Assembly: GCA_020200615.1 (NCBI GenBank)
Contig: JAIVIH010000280.1
Coordinates: 1 to 6,527 of the forward strand
Length of the DNA: 6,527 nt
Reading direction: 5' to 3'
Source: Actinomycetota bacterium
GTDB taxonomy: Bacteria; Actinomycetota; Acidimicrobiia; Acidimicrobiales; AC-14
Position numbers and translations under genes: made by a program
Part shown: positions 1 through 6,527 of the stretch, piece by piece
Layout: each line of letters begins with the position of its first letter
How positions within the stretch are numbered: position 1 is the stretch's first letter
The notes under the pieces: model-generated
Seen by the model: the letters and a program-made list of their open reading frames with translations, nothing else
Databases searched by the model: none
Told to the model about the DNA's origin: nothing

Positions 1-51
1 GAGGAGGCGCGGGGGCGAACTCACGCCGCCGCGGGATGAGCCGTCCGGCAC
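1..51 (-). other. Possible start of a further operon gene, cut by window edge
   Basis: On the minus strand a GTG codon at 51-49 follows directly after the TAG stop of the aldehyde dehydrogenase. It opens a frame of 17 codons, still open at the window edge, that would begin V-P-D-G-S-S-R-G-G-V. A second in-frame GTG lies at 24-22. No convincing ribosome binding site is visible for either, and the stretch is too short to recognise a family. On the plus strand, two of the three frames have stops in this stretch or just past it (at 37-39 and 52-54), so the tail of a convergent gene cannot be excluded. It is listed because gene-to-gene abutment is the rule in this operon. Confidence 0.2.
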
Positions 52-1479
52 CTAGGGGCCGATCACGACCAGGCGCTCCTCGGTCATCTCCCGTACGGCC
101 CAGGCCGGGCCCTCCTTGGTGTTCCCGCTGGCCCGCACCCCGCCGTAGGGCATCTGGTCGGCTCGCCAGGTGGGCACTTCGTTGACCAGGACAGTTCCGA
201 AGTGGAGCTCGCGGGCCGCGCGCAAGGCGGCGCCCAGGCTCTCGGTGAAGATGCCGGCCTGGAGGCCGTAGCGGGTGTCGTCGGCCAGGCGGAGAGCCTC
301 GTCCAGCTCGTCGTAGGCCTGGACCGCCACCACCGGCCCGAACACCTCGTCCCGGCAGACCCGCATGTCGGGGCTGACGTTGCGCATCACCGTGGGCTGC
401 AGCAGGCCGTCCCGCACGTCGCCGCCCACCACCACCTCCGCTCCCCCGGCTACGGCCTCGTCGATCCACGCCTTCACCCGATCGCGATCGTCGGTCGAGA
501 TGAGAGCGGACACGTCGGTGGCCTCGTCCATGGGATCCCCGACCACCAGGTCCCCCACCAGCTTGCCGAGGGTCGCGCAGAAGCCGTCGACGATGGAGGC
601 GTGGACGTACACCCGCTGCGTCGAGACGCAGGACTGGCCGGCGTGGCTGAACCCGGCGACAGAGATGGTGCGGGCGGCCCGGTCCCAGTCCCCGTCGGCA
701 TCGATGATCACGGGTGAGTTGTTCCCGAGCTCGAGGGCGACCTTCTTCCGCCCGGCGGTGGCCTTCAGCTCCCATCCCACCTCACCCGAGCCGGTGAAGC
801 TGAGGTAGGCGACGTCGGGGTGCCCGACCAGGGCCTTGCCCACCGTGCCCCCTCCTCCGGTGACCACGCTCAGATAGCCGGCGGGCAGTCCGCAGTCGTC
901 CAGCAGGAGCTCAGCCAGCGCCAGGGCCGACAGCGGGGTCTGGCTGGCGGGCTTGAGCACCACCGGGCAGCCGGCGGCGATAGCCGGGGCCAGCTTGTGG
1001 GCCACCAGGTTCAGGGGGAAGTTGAAGGGGCTGATGGCCCCCACCACGCCGATGGGGACCCGCAGGGTGAAGGCCAGCTTGCCCTCCCCGATCTCGGCGG
1101 CGTCGACGGGCACCGCCTCGCCCGTGAGGGTCCGGGCGGCGACGGCGGCGAAGGTGAACGTGCTGACCGCCCGGCGAGCCTCGATACGAGCGGTCTTCAG
1201 GGGCTTGGACGCCTCGCCGGCGATGATGCGGGCGAAGTCCTCCGAGCGCTCGTCCAGGAGCCGGGCGGCCCGGTCGAGGATCTCGGCCCGGCGCCAGGGA
1301 GGCAGCGGCGCGGCGTCCAGTGCTGACCGAGCGGCCGCCACCGCCCGCTCGACCTCCTCGGGACCGCAGGCCGGGACCCGGCCCAGTTCCGCCCCGTCGT
1401 ACGGGGATCGGACGATCAGCGCGTCACCGCCACCCGCGAACCGCTCGTCACCGATCGGAACCGGGCGGACCTCGGCCAT
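52..1479 (-). CDS. NAD(P)-dependent aldehyde dehydrogenase, substrate unknown
   Basis: This 475-residue protein is full length for the aldehyde dehydrogenase superfamily, which oxidises aldehydes to acids with NAD(P)+ in the cytoplasm. The family landmarks appear in order: the oxyanion-hole Asn in SPFNFP (N153), the cofactor-binding Lys in VLKPAS (K176), the Rossmann loop SFTGSGEVG (227-235), the general base in ALELGNN (E250), the nucleophile in GQSC (C284), the EVFGP motif (E378) and a C-terminal PYGG (444-447). The motif after E250 reads ELGNN rather than the commoner ELGGN, a change next to the cofactor site. Overall it resembles lactaldehyde, succinate-semialdehyde and phosphonoacetaldehyde dehydrogenases, but sequence alone does not settle the substrate. 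ATG at 1479 lies 9 nt after the hemY stop, with only a weak upstream AGG, so translation is probably coupled to hemY. No link of this enzyme to heme synthesis is known to me. Confidence 0.93.
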   Translation of the reverse strand: MAEVRPVPIGDERFAGGGDALIVRSPYDGAELGRVPACGPEEVERAVAAARSALDAAPLPPWRRAEILDRAARLLDERSEDFARIIAGEASKPLKTARIEARRAVSTFTFAAVAARTLTGEAVPVDAAEIGEGKLAFTLRVPIGVVGAISPFNFPLNLVAHKLAPAIAAGCPVVLKPASQTPLSALALAELLLDDCGLPAGYLSVVTGGGGTVGKALVGHPDVAYLSFTGSGEVGWELKATAGRKKVALELGNNSPVIIDADGDWDRAARTISVAGFSHAGQSCVSTQRVYVHASIVDGFCATLGKLVGDLVVGDPMDEATDVSALISTDDRDRVKAWIDEAVAGGAEVVVGGDVRDGLLQPTVMRNVSPDMRVCRDEVFGPVVAVQAYDELDEALRLADDTRYGLQAGIFTESLGAALRAARELHFGTVLVNEVPTWRADQMPYGGVRASGNTKEGPAWAVREMTEERLVVIGP

Positions 1480-1488
1480 GGCCTGATG

Positions 1489-2904
1489 CTACGGCGCCCC
1501 CGACCGGGAGAGTATCCGGGTCGCCGCTCGTTCGGCCTGCTGGACGCAGGCGGCGATCCCGAGCCCGTGGTAGGCGGCGCCGGTGAGCACCACGCTCGGC
1601 GACACCCGGGCCACGGCCTCCTCGATGCGGCCGACCCGAGCGGCGTGGCCGACCTCGTACTGGGGGAAGGCCCGGGCCCAGCGGACGACCATGGATGCTT
1701 CCGGTGCGGCCCGAAGCCCGAGGGCTTCGGCCAGTTCGGCGTGAAGGCGTGAGACGAGGGCGTCGTCGTCCATGTGCAGGGCCCGCTCGTCGCCCGCCCT
1801 CCCCGCCGAGGCCCGTAGGAGGACCCGGCCCGAACGAGCCAGGTCGGGCCACTTCGACGTCAACCACGTGCAGGCGGTCAGCAGCCGTCCGTCGACTGCA
1901 GGCACCAGGAACCCGCTCCCGTCGAGCGCGCCCGGCACTGCATCGGGCCGGTAGGCCAGGGTCGCGGTGACCACCGAGGCGTAGGTGATCCCCTCCAGAT
2001 CAGGGACGACCTGGGGGCAGGCGGGGCCCAGCAGGGCCGCGGCCGCGAAGGCGGGAAGAGTCAGGACCACCCCGTCCGCCTCGACCGCGCCCGCTGGCCC
2101 GCAGTCCAACCGCCAGCTCCGGCCGTCCCGACCTGCCGGCAGCAACGACTCGACCCGTGCGCCGGTGCGAACGTCCACCCCCGCCAAGCGCTCACCCAGC
2201 CGATCCACCAGGCGACCGAGTCCACCCCGGACTCCGAGGAAGAGTGGACGCTCCGGCGCCGGTGGGGCCCCGGCCGCGCCGGCCGTCCTCCGCAGTCCGA
2301 GAAGCAGGCTCCGGTGTCCGCGAGCGGCCTCGGCCACCACCGGCGCCACCGAGGCCAGGCTGAGGCGGTCGGTCGACCCGGCGTGAATCCCGCCGAGGAG
2401 GGGGTCGACCAGGCGGTCGACGACCTCACGGCCGTACCGGTGGCCGACGATCTCGGCCACCGACAGGTCGTCGCCCGTCGCCCGGCCCCGGCCTGCGTCC
2501 CGCGGGAGGACCAGGTCGAGGGCGGCCCGGGCCACTCCGGCAGTCGACACCAGACCCGACCGAGCAAGGGGTCCCAGCCGGGCGGGAACCCCCAGCACGT
2601 GACCGGCGGGCAGGGCACGCAGCCGGCCCCGGGTCCACACGAAGGCCCGGCCCGTGGCCGGCGCCGCCAGGTCGTCCTCCAGGCCGAGGGAGCGGCACAG
2701 CTCCACGGCCCAGGGAACGCGGGCCAGGAACGTGTCGGGCCCCTCCTCCACCGGCACGCCCATCCACTCGCCGGTCCTGATCTTCCCGCCCAGGCGGTCG
2801 GCCCCTTCGAGGAGGGCAACGCTCAGGTCGGGAGCTTGCTGGCGCAGAAACCACGCCGTCGCCAGCCCGCTGATGCCGCCGCCGACGACGGCGACGTCAG
2901 CCAA
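1489..2904 (-). CDS. hemY: Coproporphyrinogen III oxidase (CgoX) / protoporphyrinogen oxidase HemY family
   Basis: This FAD-dependent porphyrinogen oxidase has 471 residues, normal for the family. The N-terminus carries the dinucleotide-binding motif VVGGGISGL (G8, G10, G13), followed by the ribose-binding acid in ALLEGADRLGGK (E33). The family stretch DRLVDPLLGGIHAG lies at 163-176, and the C-terminal FAD contact GAAYHGLGIAACVQQAE at 442-458. In actinobacteria and firmicutes this family oxidises coproporphyrinogen III to coproporphyrin III with oxygen, yielding peroxide; the classical name is protoporphyrinogen oxidase. The neighbouring Bacillus-type ferrochelatase supports the coproporphyrin role. 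The start is TTG at 2904: an in-frame TAG at 2916-2914 leaves no other start codon upstream, and a later start would destroy the FAD motif. The first 8 nt overlap the hemH end (TTGGCTGA), and the ribosome binding site is weak, so reinitiation coupling is likely. The specificity (copro- versus protoporphyrinogen) is inferred. Confidence 0.94.
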   Translation of the reverse strand: MADVAVVGGGISGLATAWFLRQQAPDLSVALLEGADRLGGKIRTGEWMGVPVEEGPDTFLARVPWAVELCRSLGLEDDLAAPATGRAFVWTRGRLRALPAGHVLGVPARLGPLARSGLVSTAGVARAALDLVLPRDAGRGRATGDDLSVAEIVGHRYGREVVDRLVDPLLGGIHAGSTDRLSLASVAPVVAEAARGHRSLLLGLRRTAGAAGAPPAPERPLFLGVRGGLGRLVDRLGERLAGVDVRTGARVESLLPAGRDGRSWRLDCGPAGAVEADGVVLTLPAFAAAALLGPACPQVVPDLEGITYASVVTATLAYRPDAVPGALDGSGFLVPAVDGRLLTACTWLTSKWPDLARSGRVLLRASAGRAGDERALHMDDDALVSRLHAELAEALGLRAAPEASMVVRWARAFPQYEVGHAARVGRIEEAVARVSPSVVLTGAAYHGLGIAACVQQAERAATRILSRSGAP

Positions 2905-3772
2905 GCCGCTGGACTAGCGACGCCAGCGAGGCGCAGAAGGCAGGGTGATCGTTGGGCATCCGGGTGCGGGCGAACCCGATCCCCAGTCGCTCGGCCTCGG
3001 CCTTCGCCTCCACGTCCAGGTCGTACAGGACTTCCAGGTGATCGGAGACGAACCCGCAGGCGCACACCACCACCGCGCCCACCCCTGACGCGGCTCGGCT
3101 CCGCAACACGTCGAGAATGTCGGGGGCCATCCAGGGCTCTGACGTGCGGCCCGCGCTCTGCCAGCCCACCGACCACCGCTCCAGTCGCGCCCGCTGGGCC
3201 ACCGCCTCGGCCGTCTCCCGGAGCTGCCGGGGGTAGGGGTCGTTCTCGGCCAGAATGCGCTCGGGGAGGCTGTGGGCGGTGAACACCACCTCCACCCGGT
3301 CCGAGTCCACGTCGCCCATGCCCGCCACCGCCTCCCCCACGAACCCGGCCAGCAGGTCCAGGTACCCGGGCTCCAGATGCCAGGACTCGACCATCACCAG
3401 GTCGATGCCGCAGTCGGCGGCGGCGGCGTACGCCCGGGCGGCATACTCGCCGACCGAGAGCCGGGAGAAGTGGGGCGCCAGTACCAGCCCCACCACTCGC
3501 TCGACCCCGGCTTCGGCCAGGGCCCGAACCCCGTCCTCCACGAAGGTCGGCGCGTGCTTCATCCCCAGCCGCACGAGCCACCCGTCGCCTAGGGCCTCCT
3601 CCAGCCCCGCGGCCTGGGACTGCGTGCGTTCCAGCAGGGGCGACGTGCCGCCGATGGCGTCGTAGCGCCGCTTCAGGTCGGCCAGCTGCTCCGGTGTGGG
3701 TGGGCGGCCGCGCCGGATGTGGAGGTAGTAGGGCTCGATCTCGTCGGGAGTGGCCGGGGTGCCGTAGGCCAT
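2897..3772 (-). CDS. hemH: Ferrochelatase, coproporphyrin type (CpfC); start uncertain
   Basis: The product inserts ferrous iron into a porphyrin, most likely coproporphyrin III to give coproheme. From ATG 3772 it has 291 residues, slightly short of the roughly 310 of Bacillus subtilis HemH, which it closely resembles from end to end as I recall that sequence. Visible landmarks are MAYGTP (Y3, equivalent to the Bacillus active-site Tyr13), PYYLHIRRGRPP (14-25), MKHAP (K72, H73), the catalytic His in AHSLPE (H167), VGWQS (202-206) and the metal-site acid in DHLEVLYD (E247). ATG 3772 has GGGGA nine nt upstream. However, codons just before it read G-L-L-A, matching the first beta strand of the family (GLLVMAYGTP in Bacillus), and no ATG, GTG or TTG precedes them in frame up to the hemE stop. 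The true protein may begin a few residues earlier (see the C6 run at 3787-3792). The stop overlaps the hemY start by 8 nt. Confidence 0.93.
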   Translation of the reverse strand: MAYGTPATPDEIEPYYLHIRRGRPPTPEQLADLKRRYDAIGGTSPLLERTQSQAAGLEEALGDGWLVRLGMKHAPTFVEDGVRALAEAGVERVVGLVLAPHFSRLSVGEYAARAYAAAADCGIDLVMVESWHLEPGYLDLLAGFVGEAVAGMGDVDSDRVEVVFTAHSLPERILAENDPYPRQLRETAEAVAQRARLERWSVGWQSAGRTSEPWMAPDILDVLRSRAASGVGAVVVCACGFVSDHLEVLYDLDVEAKAEAERLGIGFARTRMPNDHPAFCASLASLVQRLG

Positions 3773-3782
3773 GGCCAGCAGT

Positions 3783-3792
3783 CCCCGGGGGG
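3783..3792 (-). other. C6G4 run at hemH start: possible indel or slippery site
   Basis: In the mRNA sense, six C are followed by four G. An ATG at 3795-3793, three nt after the hemE TGA, begins a frame that reads ATG CCC CCC GGG GAC and is one nucleotide out of register with hemH. One extra C in the run, or a -1 slip of the ribosome on CCC CCC, would give M-P-P-R-G-L-L-A followed by MAYGTP, a normal ferrochelatase N-terminus. Without this shift the ATG frame encodes only 40 residues of nonsense, ending at 3673. A sequencing or assembly error, a real mutation rescued by ATG 3772, and true slippage cannot be separated from sequence alone. Confidence 0.5.
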
Positions 3793-3797
3793 CATCG

Positions 3798-4907
3798 TCA
3801 GCCGTTGGCCGGCTCCCGCTCGTGCACGTGGTCCACGATCCGCCGCAGGGTGTCCGGGTCGGTCTGGGGCAGGACCCCCCAACCCAGGTTGAACACGTGT
3901 CCCGGGCGGCCGCGGTTGCGAGCCAGCACGTCGTCCACTCCCTCGGCCACCAGCTCCCACGGCGCGAGACAGCGGGCGGGGTCGAGGTTTCCCTGGACGG
4001 CGACATCCGACCCCAGCCGGTCCCGAGCCCGGTCGAGCGGGACGCGCCAGTCGACCCCCACCACGTCCGCCCCCGCTTCGGCCATCAGCTCCAGCGACTC
4101 GCCCGTCCCAACCCCGAAATGGATGCGGGGTACGCCCGCTCTCCCGCTCGAAGGGCCGCTCGGGCCCGCTTCCCCGCTCAGAGGGCCGCTCGGGCCCAGG
4201 TCGCCCACCGCGGCGAACAGCTGCCGGCTGGCGGGAAGCACGTACCGGCGGTAGTCGGCGGGCGACAGGAAGCCGGCCCACGAGTCGAACACCTGCACGG
4301 CGGCGGCACCGGCCTCCACCTGGGCCCGCAGTGAGACCACGGCCAGCCCGGCCAGGGCCTCGACCAGGGCCGACCACATGTCCGGCGCGCCGTACATGAG
4401 GGCCTTGGTCCGGGCGTGGTTCTTGGACGGCCCGCCCTCGATCAGATAGCTGGCCAGGGTGAAGGGGCCGCCGGCGAAGCCGATGAGGGGGACGTCCAGC
4501 TCCTTCACCAGGAGCCGCACCGTCTCCATGACGTAGGGCATGTCGGTTTCGGGCTCGAGCGGGCGCAGCCGCTCCAGATCCTCGGCCGACCGGAAGGGCT
4601 TCCCCACGATGGGCCCGGTGCCGGCCTCCAGGGCGATGTCGATACCTATGGCCACCAAGGGGACGACGATGTCGGAGAACAGGATGGCGGCGTCCACCCC
4701 GAGGCGGCGAACGGGCTGCAGGGTGACCTCCGCCGCCAGCTCCGGCGACCGAACGATGTCGAACATCCCCGCCCGCTCCCGGATGGCCCGGTACTCGGGC
4801 AGGCACCGACCGGCCTGGCGCATGAACCACACCGGCACCCGCTCGGAGGGCTCGCCGCGGCAGGCGGTGAGGAAGGGGGCGGTCACGAGATGGACGTTAC
4901 CTGTCAC
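3798..4907 (-). CDS. hemE: Uroporphyrinogen decarboxylase
   Basis: This cytoplasmic enzyme removes four carboxyl groups from uroporphyrinogen III to give coproporphyrinogen III. The protein of 369 residues shows the family signature PVWFMRQAGRCLPEYR at 25-40 (substrate-binding R30 and R34), the catalytic Asp in LFSDI (D79), the Tyr in ASYLIEGG (Y154), the Ser in FDSWAG (S209), QGNLDP (305-310) and the C-terminal His in GHVFNLGWG (H338). The last motif is commonly NLGHG; here Trp replaces that second His. Between residues 232 and 258 sits a Gly/Pro/Ser-rich insertion holding a ten-residue tandem repeat, just before the conserved IHFGVGTGE, in a place where homologues usually have a short loop. 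The start is GTG 4907, overlapping the upstream gene by 11 nt, or GTG 4886 (residue 8), 10 nt past that gene's stop; the first conserved residues follow both. The stop lies 25 nt before ATG 3772 of hemH. Confidence 0.95.
   Translation of the reverse strand: MTGNVHLVTAPFLTACRGEPSERVPVWFMRQAGRCLPEYRAIRERAGMFDIVRSPELAAEVTLQPVRRLGVDAAILFSDIVVPLVAIGIDIALEAGTGPIVGKPFRSAEDLERLRPLEPETDMPYVMETVRLLVKELDVPLIGFAGGPFTLASYLIEGGPSKNHARTKALMYGAPDMWSALVEALAGLAVVSLRAQVEAGAAAVQVFDSWAGFLSPADYRRYVLPASRQLFAAVGDLGPSGPLSGEAGPSGPSSGRAGVPRIHFGVGTGESLELMAEAGADVVGVDWRVPLDRARDRLGSDVAVQGNLDPARCLAPWELVAEGVDDVLARNRGRPGHVFNLGWGVLPQTDPDTLRRIVDHVHEREPANG
4137..4196 (-). repeat. 30-bp in-frame tandem duplication inside hemE
   Basis: Two adjacent 30-bp units (4167-4196 and 4137-4166) agree at 26 of 30 positions. 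They encode GPSGPLSGEA and GPSGPSSGRA, hemE residues 238-247 and 248-257. The period is exactly ten codons, so the reading frame is kept. The repeat lies in a Gly/Pro/Ser-rich loop between the helix ending FAAVGDL and the strand VPRIHFGVG. It looks like a slippage or unequal-crossover duplication that the protein tolerates. The four differences fall in two adjacent pairs and suggest that it is not brand new. Confidence 0.9.
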
Positions 4908-5379
4908 TCCGCCGGCGGCTCAGTCGGAGCAGAAGCAGCCCGGCCAGAGCCGCCGCCCCCACCAGAACCACAGCCCCGATCGACGGCACCACCGGCTCCG
5001 GCGCGTCCAACGAGCCGAAGGCGAGGCCCGCCAGCAGCAGGTTGCGCTGCAGGTCGACCGAGGACACGGGCTCGCTGGACACGGCCCCGAAGCACGTGCA
5101 GCCGGTCGAGACCCCCGCTCGGACAGCCCGGACCAGCACCACGCTGAACACCACGAGCAGGGCGAGGGCGACCACGCCTCCCACGGCAGGAAGCGCCACC
5201 AGCAGGGCGGCAACGGCCAGCTCCACCCCGGGGACCACCCGCGACAGCGCCCCCGGGGCGGGCAGGCCCATGGCCCCGAAGCCAGCGGCCGTCAGCGCCG
5301 GACGGGCGAGCTTGGCCGCCGCCGCCCGCACGAAGGTGACGGCCAGGAGCAACGCGCACAGGTACCCGAAGCCGTCCAT
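4897..5379 (-). CDS. MauE/DoxX-like redox-associated membrane protein
   Basis: This 160-residue integral membrane protein has about four hydrophobic spans, near residues 6-25, 51-66, 68-87 and 133-152, with a further hydrophobic stretch at 113-122. A conserved-looking Cys-Thr-Cys sits in STGCTCFGA (C94, C96), between the third span and the later ones. Size, topology and a C-x-C-F-G motif fit the MauE family (methylamine utilisation protein E) and the related DoxX-like group, members of which are thought to handle disulfides or electrons at the membrane. The C-terminus is basic (RLSRRRSDR), suggesting a cytoplasmic end. ATG 5379 is chosen because MDGFG begins the family-like first helix; the same frame stays open upstream through thiC on the opposite strand, but only as an antisense shadow. 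A GGCGG lies a few nt before the ATG. The TAA stop overlaps GTG 4907 of hemE. No mau genes are nearby, so a role in methylamine metabolism is unlikely; the actual function is unknown. Confidence 0.85.
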   Translation of the reverse strand: MDGFGYLCALLLAVTFVRAAAAKLARPALTAAGFGAMGLPAPGALSRVVPGVELAVAALLVALPAVGGVVALALLVVFSVVLVRAVRAGVSTGCTCFGAVSSEPVSSVDLQRNLLLAGLAFGSLDAPEPVVPSIGAVVLVGAAALAGLLLLRLSRRRSDR

Positions 5380-5400
5380 GGCACCGCCACGGTACGGTGA

Positions 5401-6527
<1,127 letters not shown>

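Noticed and set aside
2314..3282. A 322-codon plus-strand open frame opposite hemY and hemH
   Set aside because: It lies antisense to two clearly conserved genes, has biased Arg/Gly/Pro composition and shows no recognisable motif.
3773..4006. Upstream extension of the hemH frame to 4006, suggesting a longer ferrochelatase or a HemE-HemH fusion
   Set aside because: Most of this stretch lies inside the conserved C-terminal part of hemE in another frame and encodes nothing ferrochelatase-like except the last few residues G-L-L-A. A fusion by frameshift from HemE is possible in principle but has no clear slippery site before the hemE stop.
3673..4830. A 385-codon Arg/Gly/Pro-rich open frame overlapping hemE on the same strand
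   Set aside because: It is an out-of-frame shadow of hemE with low-complexity composition; only its internal ATG at 3795 is of interest for the hemH start.
5388..5399. Near-palindrome CACGGTACGGTG, overlapping a TACGGT that fits a weak -10 box for thiC
   Set aside because: It is short, imperfect and has no matching -35 at the right distance; in G/C-rich sequence such a match is expected by chance, so no operator or promoter is claimed.

Overview
The window comes from a high-GC bacterium, most likely an actinomycete in the broad sense (Actinomycetota, perhaps the Acidimicrobiia). This rests on the strong G/C bias, GTG and TTG start codons, tightly packed overlapping genes, and a heme gene set typical of the coproporphyrin-dependent pathway. 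The class-level placement is inference only.

There are two divergent transcription units. On the minus strand, from about 5379 down to the left edge, five genes run head to tail with overlaps or very short gaps: a small MauE/DoxX-like membrane protein with a Cys-Thr-Cys motif (4897-5379), hemE uroporphyrinogen decarboxylase (3798-4907), hemH/cpfC Bacillus-type ferrochelatase (about 2897-3772), hemY/cgoX porphyrinogen oxidase (1489-2904, TTG start) and an NAD(P)-dependent aldehyde dehydrogenase (52-1479). A further gene may begin at position 51 but is cut by the window. On the plus strand, a TPP riboswitch (about 5403-5495) precedes thiC (from 5500, truncated by the right edge). Only 120 nt separate the two start codons, and the riboswitch fills most of that gap.

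HemE makes coproporphyrinogen III, the HemY/CgoX homologue would oxidise it to coproporphyrin III, and the HemH/CpfC homologue would insert iron to give coproheme. The order hemE-hemH-hemY matches the Bacillus subtilis hemEHY operon. The final decarboxylase (ChdC/HemQ) is not in the window. ThiC makes the thiamine pyrimidine precursor, and the riboswitch should shut its translation off when thiamine pyrophosphate is plentiful.

I see no wholly new system. The points most worth a second look are: the hemH start, where family homology runs upstream of the only in-frame ATG and one extra C in a C6 run would restore a normal start; a 30-bp in-frame tandem duplication inside hemE; and the unusual partners (MauE-like protein and aldehyde dehydrogenase) flanking the heme genes.
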